The notes: generated from the letters alone by a model not told the origin. A stretch of DNA of 64,000 bases from Siphonodentalium dalli (GCA_032622095.1 CP136067.1:124467030-124531029); one strand, 5' to 3'; positions 42,690 to 55,018 are shown, counted from the first letter of the stretch. Numbers and translations are program-made.

Positions 42690-44743
42690 CATCTTTTAAA
42701 AAAAATTAGCGGGTACCATGAAATTCCTCATCGAAAAATACCCAAGAAACCATTCTCAATATAAAGTGAACACCATTTCCCTAAAGAGCGTGTTTCTGAG
42801 ACCAACTATACCAATTATGAAATAAGTCATCGCTATCGTTATCCAAGGTTATTGTGACTTTCTTTAGCAAAAACATAGTGACCCAATGTATTGAGTATTC
42901 CAATAGAGCTAAGATCATAGTGTGCAGACAATTAACATAGAAGGCCATCTTGTCACAGCCAAATTCAATTTCACCTAAATGCTCTGACAATTTCAAGAGT
43001 CCCAGTGCAATAACTTAACTCAGTTGTCGCTTAGAAATTTGTCTTTTCCAAATTATGCAATTACAAAAAGGTTGAAAAACAGGAAGCGGAGACGGACCCT
43101 CTCCTGGTTTTAACTCAATCACATACAATTCCCCAATTAAGTTGTTACAAGATGAGAATAAGAGTCAGAAGGCGACGATATTGGATGAGTTAGGTTATAT
43201 TATGTGTGATGTAATGTCTCCTAGTGTTCGAAATCAGTCTGTGAAATTAGAAAAAAATCTTCACAATATTAATTCAATTGACTAGCTGCTCATATTTTAT
43301 TGGAAAGTTCATGAGGAGCTTGTCCAAATGACGGAAATCGTGTTTGGATTCCGGCCAATAATTGTCGCCATTTGATCTAAAGAAGCCACACTATTTGATT
43401 TTCTGACTTGTTTATCACTTGAAAATATTTTTTGTGTCTGGAAATCCTTAAAGTGACATCTAATGTTCAAACCATTATTAACATTATATCATGAACACAA
43501 AACTCTTTTTAAAGAAGCTTTAAACTGCTGGCCTTCGTATGTACATTAATTAAAGATGTTCTTATGACGCACAGTTGTACATCTCTGTTTCCTGTGTTTT
43601 TTATCAGGTTTGATTGTACCTTACATTGAGTCCCGTCTATTACTAGACTTTTTAGATGTTATAATTTACTGAAAATAAAGTTCTTCCCATTCATTCATTT
43701 GTAAGGATGTTCTGTTAATGTCCATAGTTTTTCTACAAACAACCCACTGTAGCATTCAGGTAGTAAGTTCAAGAATAAGGGGTTAATAAGTTGAACTACA
43801 AATGAAAAAATAGGAATAAAATAACTGCACATTTATTAGACAGTTAATATTCTTTTTTTTAATTCATATATTTTAACATGGTCCCCTCAATGTTGCCCAA
43901 TTACACTGTGGTATCCTTAGTCCCGCAGGGGCAGTCACACCTAGTTATTTTCTGGTATGGAAAATGACAATTGGTTGTTTTATGATGACAAATCAGACAG
44001 TGGATTTTTAAATATTTTAATATGGAGAGATACGTAACCAGTATCATTATTGCAGTCATTGGAGATGCATTATATTACAATATTTGCATATACCTAAAAG
44101 CAGCGATTGGAAAATATGACAAATGTACAAGTCAACAAAGCACATTATAAACTGTCAATAGCAACTATAAGTTGATAGGGGGGCGCCGAGAATATAATCA
44201 AGTGTTTACAATGAACAGTTACCAATCTCAATCATTGTTGTAACTTCCTGCCGTTTGTTCAATTGTTTAATAAAATCTTGTTCTGTTAAGTTAACATGGA
44301 TTCAAAGCAGTTAAATCTGCATCATCATTGTTGGGCGTGGGATCTGAGGTCTGAGATTTCGACCTGGCACAGGTGGCCATTTCGGGTTTTAATATTTGAT
44401 CGACCCACGCATCAACCACGAGGTACTAGGGACCGTTATATCATAAAATATGTAAAGAAATTTTTGTATTGGACAGTCTGGAAAAATGTAGGGTGTGTAG
44501 TCTTCTTCTGGTGAACGTGGATTTTCTTTCATTACTCTTGCCGTAATATTAAATTTGAGTTTGGTACATGTATGTTACGGTATGTTAAAATGGCTTCTTG
44601 AGTATAATAATAAGACGCTGCGTTAATTTGTTAGAAATGATGCTTCATTTTGGTTCAAAAACGAAAATCATTTTGTCATGAACCCAAACAGTTTGAAAAA
44701 AAAACATTTAAATAAATCAACAGTTTGTATGAAAAATGACAAC
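42690..44743. other. Largest stretch without a recognised repeat
   Basis: About 2.05 kb. Short frames on both strands (for example 42781-42996 minus, 44296-44514 plus) have no recognised motif. It could be unique intronic or intergenic DNA. Confidence 0.45.
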
Positions 44744-45247
44744 TTAACCCTTGAATAACTGAGGCTAACTGTTTCCTATTCATTCATTTATTCATGGTTG
44801 CTCAACTCAACCCAGTTATAAAAATATACATTGAAATGGTCTATTGTTCAACTGGATGTTAAGATACAGTAATTCTCTGATTAATCGACTCCTTAACCAC
44901 AGCAGAATTATGGGTAACTTTTCAGGATTTAGTTGGAAATATGGCTTGTTGCCATTCATCGGAAAGCTCTCGTCGAGAGCTTTCCGATGAATGGCAACAA
45001 GCCATATTTCCGACTAAATCCTGAAAAGTTACCCATAATTTTGCTGTGGTTAAGGAGTCGATTAATTAGAGCATTACTGTAACATAAGCAGATGTCGGAC
45101 AATAAAAGAGCAGAAAGAGTCATATTTATTGGAGGGAGATGTTCAAATAATAAGTTCAACAATATGGTCATTTTGTTGAACTTATTATCTGAACATTTCC
45201 AAAGGGATAACTACTCATCAATGAGTATTTACTATAGCAAGAGTTAA
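44744..45247. mobile_element. Family D-type MITE interrupted by A
   Basis: TTAA at both ends. The left terminus is the variant cccttgaataactgaggcta with tattcattcatttattcatg. D interior follows (aaaatatacattgaaatggt; gagatgttcaaataataagt), then the right end caatgagtatttactatagc. Split at 44866 by A. Confidence 0.88.
44867..45079. mobile_element. Family A foldback MITE nested in D (213 bp)
   Basis: Full-length palindrome centred near 44973, TA duplicated at 44865-44866 and 45080-45081. Confidence 0.96.
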
Positions 45248-45754
45248 CACAGCAACCCCCCTCGATTTGAAATAGAGAGGCACACAAAAACTTTTATCAC
45301 CTCATCCCCAGTCAAGTTTAGAGAGGTTACATCCATTTTGTAAGAACCAGCCAAATTAATACACATGTTGATATGCAGGTCATTTACTCAAGCAGGGAGC
45401 AATCAACTTTAAATACACCACAGTGTTAAGAGATAGCTGGTCAGCTGGGGATTTGGCTATGGACATATGACCTAAAACTCATCTCAGCCCTGAGGTTAAT
45501 ATTAGTTCTTAATTATAATTTTCCAGCACAAACTAACAATCTTTTAATAGTCCTGAAGCAGTATTGCTCTCTATTAAATCACCATTTAAGACTTTTACTA
45601 GTTCAGATCATGTACTTTTTTATGGCACTTAGTTATTCATTTCCATTAATACTTTAATTATATTTTTAGAAGGTCAATTTTGGGAAGAGCGTTTTCAGCC
45701 AGAATAAAGTCATAACATATTGTTATATAATATGAATGTTGTGGTCTTCATATA
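45248..45754. other. Unassigned sequence
   Basis: About 500 bp with no recognised repeat or gene. Confidence 0.45.
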
Positions 45755-46334
45755 GCATAGATCAAATTCACCCTCTGGAGACCTCATTCTGCTTAGGTCT
45801 CATCTTCTGGGAAGTATCTATAGTATCAAATTAGCATTGTTTTAGTTACTTTTTATACGCCCGTTTAAAAAAAACGGTCATATTATGTAAATTGGTTGTC
45901 CGTCCGTTGTCCATCCATCGTCCATCCGTCTGCTTTTGGTTTCCGGATGATAGCTTTAGATTGAATCGAGTGAACTGAACCAAATTTGATATGTTAGTTT
46001 ACCACCCCAAAATACAGATCAAGTTACTCCAGAAACGGGAGTATTATGCCACGCCCCGACGCGTGCTCTTGTTCCCTTCTGGGAAGTTTCAATATCCCCT
46101 AATTTGCAGAAGATAAAATACATAATTGAGGTTCCCAATGGGTGAACATCACCAACTACAACTGGGGAACTTCAATCTGATCCTAGGTCTATCATAGAAG
46201 TTCAGGGCCTAAGCAGAATGAGGTTCCCAGAGGGTGAATTTGGTGATGCTAGCCCCCTATGTGGGATAGCATTCATTAATTCACCCTCTGGGGACCTCAT
46301 TCTGCGAATGACAGACATGATATTTGCAGGCTTG
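45755..46334. mobile_element. Family E element, left-truncated and interrupted
   Basis: Right arm of the first hairpin (caaattcaccctctggagac), core to gttttagttactttttata, then a foreign insert. The core resumes cccttctgggaagtttcaat and ends with the second hairpin (46212-46305) and gatatttgcaggcttg. Confidence 0.88.
45858..46073 (+). mobile_element. Family Q/P-type repeat inserted in E (about 216 bp)
   Basis: Starts tacgcccgtttaaaaaaaac, contains ggttgtccgtccgttgtcca and ends cacgccccgacgcgtgctct. The matching E core at 17.8 kb has no such insert between tttagttac and cccttctg. The insertion is thus younger than E. Confidence 0.8.
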
Positions 46335-46780
46335 ATCCCCAGTCAAGGTTAGAGAGGTTAAGCCACAGAAACTCAGTGACTATTATCAAAGTATTACAGA
46401 GAAACAGAGAAACAGTTCCGTCATTTTTTATACTAAGAATGCATTATAGTTTTCATTATTTTATCATTTTATTACAATATGCCACGATAGGAGAAGACTG
46501 TAGAGAATCTATGGAGTTTTAATCTTATGCCTGTCAATTTATCATTTGCTCGGTTCACCAAGGCTCACTGGATATATACACAAACCTAATGGCGAACTCC
46601 ACCAACACAGACACAATGTCTGAGGGAGCTCCCACAATGACTCACATAAACTTATTAATAATAATACAATAAAAAAATTTATGTTGCCGACTAAGTCAGA
46701 AAAAAACATAATGGCAAGTAAGCGAACAGGAGCCAATGCTTTGTTTTATCATTGAGATCAGATAAGCCGCTGGCTCAGAT
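46335..46780. other. Unassigned sequence
   Basis: About 450 bp with no recognised repeat or gene. Confidence 0.45.
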
Positions 46781-47757
46781 TGTTTAATAAACAACAGCTT
46801 TGTCCGTTCCTGTGTAAAAGGGACTGGTATCTCCTGTTGTAAGGAGAGCTGCCATTGTAGATTGCATCCACCCCATATCTGCTTAAAACAGGGGATGTTT
46901 TTTTGGGATGAACACTAATGTAGCTTCTAATAGTCTGTAAAAGAGAATTTAAAGAAGCAATTAGTTCAAAACCAAAATATTTCAACTGAATTTTTTTAAC
47001 ACAATTCAGTACTTTATCCAATGCGTCCATCAGACTGGCATATCCTGGTGTAACGAGAGCTGCTATTGTAGAGTGGATGGACCTCATTTCTGCTTTAAAA
47101 CAGTTGTTTTTAGAGGATGTACACTAATGTAGCCTCTAATAGTCTGTAAAAGAAAATTTGCCAAAGCAAATTTAGTTCAAAGCACTAATATTTCAACTGA
47201 AAATTTTTCAACACAATTCAGTACTTCATCAAATGTGTTCATCAGGCTGACATCTCATGGTGCAACGATAGCTGCTATTGTAGATAGGATGGACCCCATT
47301 TCTGCTTAAAATCGGAGACGTCTTATAGAGATGTACAATAATAGTCTGTAAAAGAGAATTTAAATAAGAAATCATAAATAAATCCCATATATTTCCACTG
47401 ATATTTTTTCACATTTCAGTACTTCGTCCAATGCATCAATCAGCCCATACTTCCGTCCATCCAGAGTTGGGCACATTGATAGTGTAGTGTAATCAACTAC
47501 TCTAACGATGTTTTTTATCCCATGGATATAAATCTATTTGGCATGGTTATTGACAAGTTTGGCGGGACACATAGATTCTATATTACCACCTCTATGCGTT
47601 GGTAGGAGGTTAAAAGGGACTGGCATCTCCTGGTTTAATGGGAGCTGCCATTGTATATTGCATGGACCTCATTTCTTCTTACAACCAATACTTTAGGGAT
47701 GAACACCAATAGTCGGTAAAAAGAGAGCAGAAGCAATAATAGTTCAAAGCCCAAGTA
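46781..47757 (+). repeat. Degenerate tandem repeat, ~220-bp unit (four copies)
   Basis: Units carry gagagctgccattgtagatt, gcttaaaacag, aatagtctgtaaaagagaat and ttcaactgaa, near 46815, 47045, 47260 and 47620. They are interspersed with atgcgtccatcagactggca-like tails. A 109-codon frame on the minus strand spans the first two units but is not conserved in the others. Confidence 0.85.
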
Positions 47758-47863
47758 CAGTAATGCTCAAAGTAATCGACTTCTTAACCACAGCAGAATT
47801 ATGGGTAACTTTTCAGGATTTAGTCGGAAATATGGCTTGTTGCCATTCATCGGAAAGCTCTTC
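47758..47863. mobile_element. Family A, left arm only
   Basis: cagtaatgctcaaagtaatc to tcatcggaaagctctt; no right arm. Confidence 0.9.
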
Positions 47864-47876
47864 AAGTCCTTTACAT

Positions 47877-47944
47877 TTTATAACTGAGTGGGAGAATCCA
47901 TTTTATAACTGATGGGAGAATCCATTTGGTACAGAAAGGGTTAA
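47877..47944. mobile_element. Family D, right end with 25-bp duplication
   Basis: ataactgagtgggagaatcc then ataactgatgggagaatcca, then tttggtacagaaagggttaa; TTAA at 47941-47944. Confidence 0.85.
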
Positions 47945-49468
47945 AGTACCTGACATTTATCCAATGCGTCCATCCATCTGTTCATCTGTCCATCCATATT
48001 TGGGTGCCTTTGCAGCGTAAATCAATTTGTGCAACATTTTTTTGTGGCCAATGAATTAATGTGATTAACCTGCAAGGAAAGGTGTTACAACTACCTGCCC
48101 CTCCCTGTTGTAAATTTCCAACCTGAACTGACACACACAACCCTTCAGGTTGGAAACTTTCCAACTAATAGCAATATCAGACCAAAATTTGAACTTAATA
48201 TAGAAAAAATATGCTGCTGTTGGAGTGTTGGTCTAAAACTAATAAATTATTACCAAAGTTGGGAGTGTTGGACACCCCCTCCTAATCCATTACCCCCCCC
48301 CCCCCCCCCCCCCCTGTCGCTGCATCCCTGCATGGGAGGTTGTCAGAATTGTGCTATGTACCACAGCGCCCCACAGTAGCAGTTTGATGGATCTGTTAAA
48401 ACATTTCCTGTTGAAATGAATAATGGGCAGCATTTTATTTGGGCTCCTATCGAACCTTATCTAAAACACTCCGCCAGGTGCGGAATGTCGGAGATTGGGC
48501 TTACATTATGTATTATCAGAACATATTCGCCATGACTTCTGCACAATAACAGGGGGCAAAACTCCTGATACATGACAGGGGCGGGTACCCTACTGTGAAT
48601 AATACAGTAATGTGAAAACTGATCCCTGAGCTGTTTGTCTCTGCTACCCAATGATAAGCGTATTATCAGGACTCAAGATGAAATATGGCCTTTTGTCATT
48701 ACACTGTTGTAAAGTTATCCCAAAGAATGCCTAATTGACTATAATTTTTTCTCAATCTTTGAATAAACTCGGAGGGGAGGGGAGCATAAACTGATTGTTG
48801 AAGGTAGGAAATGGCTTCCGTGACAGCCTTATCGCTCTTGAAGCTGTACAGACCAGTAGATAAGTGTCGAAGGCTTTATCATTGAGATTATTATATGAAA
48901 AAATAAAATATGGCACTGCTGTTTGTTTCTTTGTGTGGCACATATGTATTATTTCCTGGTATTATTCATCTTTTATTATTCCACCTTCAGTTAACCCTCT
49001 TCTGCCACCAGCTGCAATGTTTTAATGCATGCTGTCTGTAGTGATACTTTAACTCTGTTTTACGAGAGTTCTGGGTATTGTGGCAAAATAGTAAAGCTAG
49101 AATGCTAGAGCTGAAATCTCAATCTGACTATGACGATACTTTTGAAGGCCACAAACTCTAAAATGTGACTACTTTGAATTTTTTTAAATTTTTGTGTTAG
49201 ATTTTTTTTTTGTGGCAGTTTTTGGGAGAAATTTTCAAGGATTATCCCAGATCACATGGAGCTACTTTTGAGGGCGACAAACTCCCAAATAACTTACTAA
49301 ATATAGTGAGTTTGGGCTTTGTGAGTCCAAGTAGTGTGCTTTTGTGAAAATTTTGCATTTTTTTAACCACTTTGAATCTTTACTCTGTACCTATAAATCG
49401 TAGACATGGATGTTTTAAATGGCTAATGCGCTATAAACTTATTCCTTTTTTTTTATTTTATTGGTATA
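47945..49468. other. Unassigned sequence with one hairpin and a C tract
   Basis: About 1.5 kb. A tttccaacctgaa/ttcaggttggaaa hairpin lies at about 48115-48160, and a 22-base C run at 48293-48314. No gene recognised. Confidence 0.45.
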
Positions 49469-49701
49469 CAGTAATTCCCTAAATAATCGACTCCTTAACC
49501 ACAGCAGAATTATGGATAACTTTTCAGGATTTAGTCGGAAATATGGCTTGTTGCCATTCATTGGAAAGCTCTAAGCTCTCAGCTCTAAGCTCTCAGCAAG
49601 AGCTTTCCGATGAATGGCAACAAGCCATATTTCCGACTAAATCCTGAAAAGTTACCACAATTCTGCTGTGGTTAAGGAGTTGATCATTTAGACCATTACT
49701 G
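49469..49701. mobile_element. Family A MITE with expanded centre (233 bp)
   Basis: The centre repeats agctctaagctctc twice (about 49566-49596), lengthening the loop. TA flanks on both sides. Confidence 0.95.
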
Positions 49702-50120
49702 TATATTGAGTGCAGGGTTTGAAATTAATTTTGCTGATATTGTATCATTATGGCATCAACAAAAGACTACTCATGCTTATACAGAAAAAATACCTACAAA
49801 TCTTATTCGCACTGATGCTATTTTGGGCACATTTTTTGACAGCATATTAAAATGTTATCTGTCTTGGAGCATCAAGTTTTAGGGTGGAGATTTCCATCAT
49901 ATATCATATGGCTGCTGAGAAGGTCTGGTTTCTCTCACACAATAGTAGAACCTTTGTCTCACATGCAAAATTTTAATGAGAGAACTTTATCTATGAAAAA
50001 CACACTTACACAGTCTTGAAGAACACTTGATATGATATATTTTTGTCTTGAGTAAATCTGGGGGTTAGTTGCAGACAAATTAAACAGACATGGCTCATTT
50101 GAACCCCACGATTATATATA
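49702..50120. other. Unassigned sequence
   Basis: About 420 bp with no recognised repeat or gene. Confidence 0.45.
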
Positions 50121-50225
50121 CATGAATGCCCTAAATAATCGACTCCTTTAACCACAGCAGAATTATGGGTAACTTTTCAGGATTTAGTCAGAAATATGGC
50201 TTGATGCCATTCATCGGAAAGCTCA
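50121..50225. mobile_element. Family A, left arm only (CATG-type end)
   Basis: Begins catgaatgccctaaataatc and stops at tcatcggaaagctca. Confidence 0.9.
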
Positions 50226-50743
50226 CCGCCATGGCTTTAAGCTTTTCTGCAAAATTGCATGCACGTCAGAAGCAACTATGGACACGGAAGGGCAGCTATT
50301 CCAGAGAAGGTGGTCAAATACAAATGCTAAATGTTATCAAGAAAATGTTTGTAAAGCATGCATTATTTTTCATATATTTAAATGTAGCATCATATTATAA
50401 AACTTATCAGAATCAATCAATATAATTTTCATTTATTGAATTCTAGAAGAATCAGTTCTTGAGAAATTTCCCTGGCAATCTGTTGAAATAAGTGGCACCA
50501 CTATGAGATACATACTGCAAACATTTGTAGCATGTTGGGTTGAACCTGGTCCACCCATGTTGTATGTTTGTATGTTGTGTGCTGTGTAAGGCATATAAGC
50601 CTTGGCTGTTGTTGTATACTTGGCTACTGTTATGTTTAGTTGTTCAGAATTTATACAGAGAACTTGACATTTTGTTTATGCTGTCATCCCCACATGCCTT
50701 GATTAATAATCTATCTATAGAACAGCCTGGAATTAACACAATA
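50226..50743. other. Unassigned sequence
   Basis: About 520 bp between two single-arm A copies; no recognised gene. Confidence 0.45.
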
Positions 50744-50852
50744 CATGAATGCCCGAAATAATCGACTCCTTAACCACAGCAGAATTATGGGTAATTTTAA
50801 AGGATTTAGTCGGAAATATGGCTTGTTGTCATCAATCGGAAAGCTCTCATTG
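50744..50852. mobile_element. Family A, left arm only (CATG-type end)
   Basis: catgaatgcccgaaataatc to ggaaagctctcattg. Same orientation as the single arm 620 bp upstream and the same altered end. Confidence 0.9.
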
Positions 50853-51019
50853 AAATAAGCACCTGTTCCTTGCCTTTCCTCCAGTGGCTGAGTCTGTCAT
50901 GTGCATAGCTCATTAGGCCATCATAAGCTTGAGTGAAGTCGAAGTTGGCCTTATTTTTTATATGTGACAAAAAGGAAGGGTTTACTAGATTCAGTATCTG
51001 GGCAAGTTCGGTATGAGTA

Positions 51020-51174
51020 CAGTAATGCCCTAATTAATCGACTGTTTAACCACAGCAGAATTATGGGTACGGTAACTTTTCAGGATTTAGTCGGAAATAT
51101 GACTTGTTGCCATTCATCGGAAAGCTCCCATAATTCTGCTGTGGTTAAGCAGTCGATTAATTAGGGCATTACTG
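51020..51174. mobile_element. Family A MITE, deletion form (155 bp)
   Basis: Left arm complete to tcatcggaaagctcc, right arm only ataattctgctgtggttaag and the end. Both arms share the private change gactgtttaacc/ggttaagcagtc. TA flanks on both sides. Confidence 0.94.
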
Positions 51175-51471
51175 TATTTTGCACACGTGAGATCCTTAGA
51201 ACTGCATGTTCTTCCAGGAACCGTTATGGACTGATCCATTCCGGGTCTGTTTTAAAATGTTTACATGATATATTGTGAACTCCGTGACTCTCGACATTTT
51301 ATAAGGGCTTAAACGGTATGGAGACTGGCGAATTTCGCCAAATGTTCTGTCACTCTGCATTCAATCTCTGCAGGGTTATGTCACATTCTGTTGAACTGAA
51401 CACATAAATAAAACCCTAACAAACCATGCCAAACACTGGCCTTCATTGCCTCACTACCAACTCTGCCGCTA

Positions 51472-51639
51472 CAGTAATGCTCTAAGTAATCGACTTCTTA
51501 ACCATGTGCAGAAGAATTATGGGTAACTTTTCAGGATTTAGTAGGAAATATGGCTTGTTGCCATTCATCGGAAAGCTCTCCTGAAAAGTTACCCATAATT
51601 CTGCTGTGGTTAAGGAGTCGATTACTTAGGGCATTACTA
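51472..51639. mobile_element. Family A MITE, deletion form (168 bp)
   Basis: The left arm reaches ggaaagctctc and the right arm starts at ctgaaaagttacccataatt. The end is mutated to cattacta. The R element begins directly beyond. Confidence 0.92.
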
Positions 51640-51640
51640 T

Positions 51641-52064
51641 ATCATGCCTTGAATCTCTACTCTGGCTAACGCCTGTAGAGTTCATATTCCACCAGTACAA
51701 AACCTTGGAACCTTTTGAAATTTTGACAAGGAACCTTATAAATTCGATTTAATAAGTGAATTTGTGAGCGATTTTTCTTTGCGTCGCTTACAATTATGGA
51801 ATTTCTCCTGGGTAGTTAATTCAATGTTTCTTTTTTTGTAGGCTCACAAAAGTCAGAAAAAAACATGCAATTTTTAGTTGGGACATTCACCTACAGTGAG
51901 GTACATTATAAATGAACAGATAATAACTAAGAAATATTTTCCCCGCATTATTATTTCGACATTATAAGGTTCCCTGTCAGAACTTCAAAAAGTTCCCTTG
52001 TTTTATACTGGTGGAATATGATCTCTATGGGTGTTAGCCAGAGAAGATATTCATGGCATGATCT
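51641..52064 (+). mobile_element. Family R element (about 424 bp)
   Basis: Left atcatgccttgaatctctac (first bases lost at the A joint), right agatattcatggcatgatct. Interior gcgtcgcttacaattatgga in the same sense as 58.9 kb. About 95 bp are missing between gaaccttataaa and gtgaatttgtgagcg compared with that copy. Confidence 0.88.
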
Positions 52065-52533
52065 ACTCTGCCGCTATATTTCAATAACTTGCAAACCAGC
52101 CAAGTCTGAAAGGGTTAATCGTTTAGTGTGTAGAGGTAAAATTCACAGCAGATACACCCTAAGATAGTTTAATAAGTCCTATCGAAATGTCAAATCGGAT
52201 GTGTCAAGAAATGGCATTGTCGTAATTATTGTACGAAATATTTACCTTCGATTCAAATAAAATAATGAAATATAAATTTGAGTGAGTGGCCCAACAGAGA
52301 GCTTTACAATGTATATTGTGTAATTAAAATCTCCCATTGTATACGCGACTTGTTTATACAGTGCCGCATACAATATATATTGTATATCTAAAATCTGTCT
52401 TTGTGATCGGTGTATGTTTAAACTTAATTTCTTGTCATTTCATCTGAACTGCTAACAGATTGGCATGATGGTAAAAAATTGTAAGTGCACGGAGCGTATA
52501 CACAATCTATCAGAAAGCATACATAACACGCTG
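52065..52533. other. Unassigned sequence
   Basis: About 470 bp with no recognised repeat or gene. Confidence 0.45.
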
Positions 52534-52677
52534 TTAATTCTAAAACAACTGGTGTTAGTGGTCCGGAGAAGAAAATTGCCTATTTGTTGGGACAATAGGG
52601 CTTCCTGCTAGCCTATTATAATATCTATATTTTTAAAACAAACTTAGCATTTAACACTTGGGGTGGGGGTTCGAACT
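52534..52677 (+). repeat. TTAA-bounded flank duplication, copy 1
   Basis: ttaattctaaaacaactggt, agaagaaaattgcctatttg, and acttggggtgggggtt. Repeated at 52794-52945. Confidence 0.9.
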
Positions 52678-52797
52678 GGGAAATGTTCAGATAGTAAGTT
52701 TAAAAAAAAATGGCCTATGGCCGTTTGTTGAACTTATTATCTGAAAATTCCCTTAGAAAACTACTTGTCAATGAGTATTTAGTAAAGAACGGGTTAA
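52678..52797. mobile_element. Family D MITE, right half
   Basis: Foldback gggaaatgttcagatagtaa ... gaacttattatctgaaaatt, ending agtaaagaacgggttaa. Confidence 0.85.
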
Positions 52798-52945
52798 TTC
52801 TAAAACAATTGACGTTAGAGGTCGGGGGAAGAAAATTGCCTATTTGTTGGTACAATATGGCTTCTTGCTAGCTCATTATGATATCTATATTTTAAAACAA
52901 ACTTTGAGTTTTATCAAACTTGTGACCCAGGAACACTTGGGGTGC
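52794..52945 (+). repeat. TTAA-bounded flank duplication, copy 2
   Basis: Starts at the D terminal TTAA: ttaattctaaaacaattgac, agaaaattgcctatttgttg. It contains about 25 bp (ttgagttttatcaaacttgt) absent from copy 1. Confidence 0.9.
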
Positions 52946-53046
52946 GGTGTGACCCGCTCTTCCAGAAATGCCAGTGTGTTATTTTCTATAACACGATTTA
53001 TTGCCATGAAAAACGGTGTCATAGTGCCATATCATGAGAACAAATA

Positions 53047-53257
53047 CAGTAATGCCATAAGTAATCGACTCCATAACCACTGCAGAATTATGGGTAATTT
53101 TTCAGGATTTAGTCGGAAATATGGCTTGTTGCCATTCATTGGAAAGCTCTCCCCGTGAGCTTTCCGATGAATGGCAATAAGCCATATTTTCGACTAAATC
53201 CTGAAAAGTTACCCAATTCTGCTGTGGTTAAGGAGTCGATTATTTGGGGCATTACTG
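53047..53257. mobile_element. Family A foldback MITE (211 bp)
   Basis: Palindrome centred near 53151. The right arm lost a few bases (gttacccaattctgct). TA flanks on both sides. Confidence 0.95.
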
Positions 53258-53263
53258 TATTTG

Positions 53264-53386
53264 TTTGAGGGAAATGTTCTGTTAGTAACTTCAACAAACG
53301 ACCTATAGTTGTTTGTCGTTGAACTTATTATCTGAACATTTCCTAAGGGAACTACTCATCAATGAGTATTTAGTATAGAGGGTTAA
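53264..53386. mobile_element. Family D MITE, right half
   Basis: gagggaaatgttctgttagt, gtcgttgaacttattatctg, ending agtatagagggttaa; TTAA at 53383-53386. Confidence 0.85.
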
Positions 53387-54086
53387 TATGGCTTGCCCAA
53401 TTTTCAGCCATAACCCAAGTTCACTTGAGGTGGGGGGGGGGGGGGGGGTGGCAATCTGTTGTCATATTGGGGAAAGTCACACTTCTAATTGCGTCAGTAT
53501 TTAAAGTTGAGTCATGATGTCTTAAGATTGATGTGAAACGGGTTTTAATACCACGTGAGAATTTGCTTGCATCAGGTAAATCCTCCCAAATTAATTCTTC
53601 ACGGATTAAAATCACTTTCTACCATCTATCTCGAAACAATTTTAATTCCCACCTTAGGACCCAATTGTCTGCTGGAGTGTCCACATTCATAAAGAATAAA
53701 TCTGCATTGCAAATAGCCGAAAAGTTAAAATCAATTTTGAAACCTATTATGATATATCTGCGTTGTATGCTAATTCAGCAGGACATATAGTGTGCCGCGA
53801 ACAATCGGTTTCCTGTGTGTCTATTATCATCCACGGGTCTTCTCACATTTTTCAACTTTGGACAATTCCTATATAATGCATTGTAGTGTTTAGATAAGAT
53901 TATTAAGCCCCACCCTCAGGCTCCATGGGATGTTTACATGCACTCAAGTCACGTAACTACGTAGTTAGCTGATTTTATATTGTGTAACCACAAGAATGCT
54001 CCCGATATAAGTTTCCGTGGTTGATTTTATTACACGCCCTTTTATGTAACTTCAAGAAACACTGGTTTCCTTGATCAAAATTATTG
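53387..54086. other. Unassigned sequence with 17-base G tract
   Basis: G run at 53432-53448. Frames at 53421-53615 (minus) and 53533-53790 (plus) overlap and have no recognised motif; no gene claimed. Confidence 0.4.
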
Positions 54087-54298
54087 CATGTAATACCCTA
54101 AATAATTAACTCCTTAACCACAGCAGAATTATGGGTAAATTTTCAGGATTTAGTTGGAAATAAGGCTTGTTGCCATTCATCGGAAAGCTCTCACTGAGAT
54201 TTCCAATGAATGGCAACAAGCCATATTTCCGACTAAATCCTGAAAAATTATCCATAATTCTGCTGTGGTTAAGGAGTCGATTATTTAGGGCATTACTG
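54087..54298. mobile_element. Family A foldback MITE (about 212 bp)
   Basis: Left end altered (catgtaataccctaaataat), right end normal with TA. Centre near 54193. Confidence 0.93.
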
Positions 54299-54849
54299 TA
54301 TCAATCATGATACCATTCTCCAAAGTTCTTGATACCAGGAGATCTCCTCGATCGCACCATACATAATCTAAGTGACCGGGATATAATACCCGAAGCCAAT
54401 GGATCATATGACAGAGTATAAATATTTATGACTGTTTTCCCTCACTACCCTAACATGAGAGGACCTATTATCAGCGGATTCGCACAATGCCTTTACGACT
54501 AGCCGAGAGTCCTGCTATTGTCCTTCCATAGTACACCTTACTTTATTCTATTGTTACCTCCAGCAAAAGCTTTAATACCTCTAATGAATACAAGGGATCA
54601 TAGTCATAAAATAGCTTTTTTTTTCGATTATGTTCTGGATTTGTGAATTGTAATTTATATTTTATACATCACTCAAAATGAGAGTATTGTTTGAATCCCC
54701 GTTCTAGTTGTGACTTGCATGCTAGATTTCCGATCGTGAGATTATTACATTAACTCTTTGATAACTGAATTCTTGCTTGTAGTTGTTTGATTCCCATTCA
54801 TTCATTTGTAGGGATGTTTAGCTTATAAGTTCGGCCTTATGCTGTTTGA
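54299..54849. other. Unassigned sequence with D-type variant remnant
   Basis: From about 54753 reads ttaactctttgataactgaa and cccattcattcatttgtagg, like the variant left end at 44744 and the fragments near 43688 and 57363. Confidence 0.5.
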
Positions 54850-55018
54850 TTAACCCTTTCATGATGGAAGCTGCGCTGGTGCAGCATTGAAGATCGTGTG
54901 CCATTGCATTCACTTATGTATGCGAGGGCTCCTTATGAGAGACATGCATATCATAAGTGAATGCATTGGCACATGGTTTTCGCAAACTTTCGGGAAGCTC
55001 CAATCATGTAAGGGTTAA
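54850..55018. mobile_element. Family B MITE, single-hairpin form (169 bp)
   Basis: TTAA at both ends with ccctttcatgatggaagctg and ctccaatcatgtaaggg. Only one hairpin (54902-54969), in which both arms share the change ttcacttat/ataagtgaa. Confidence 0.95.

Noticed and set aside
53421-53790. Overlapping frames on both strands (64 and 85 codons)
   Set aside because: No recognised domain, and one frame runs into a G homopolymer.
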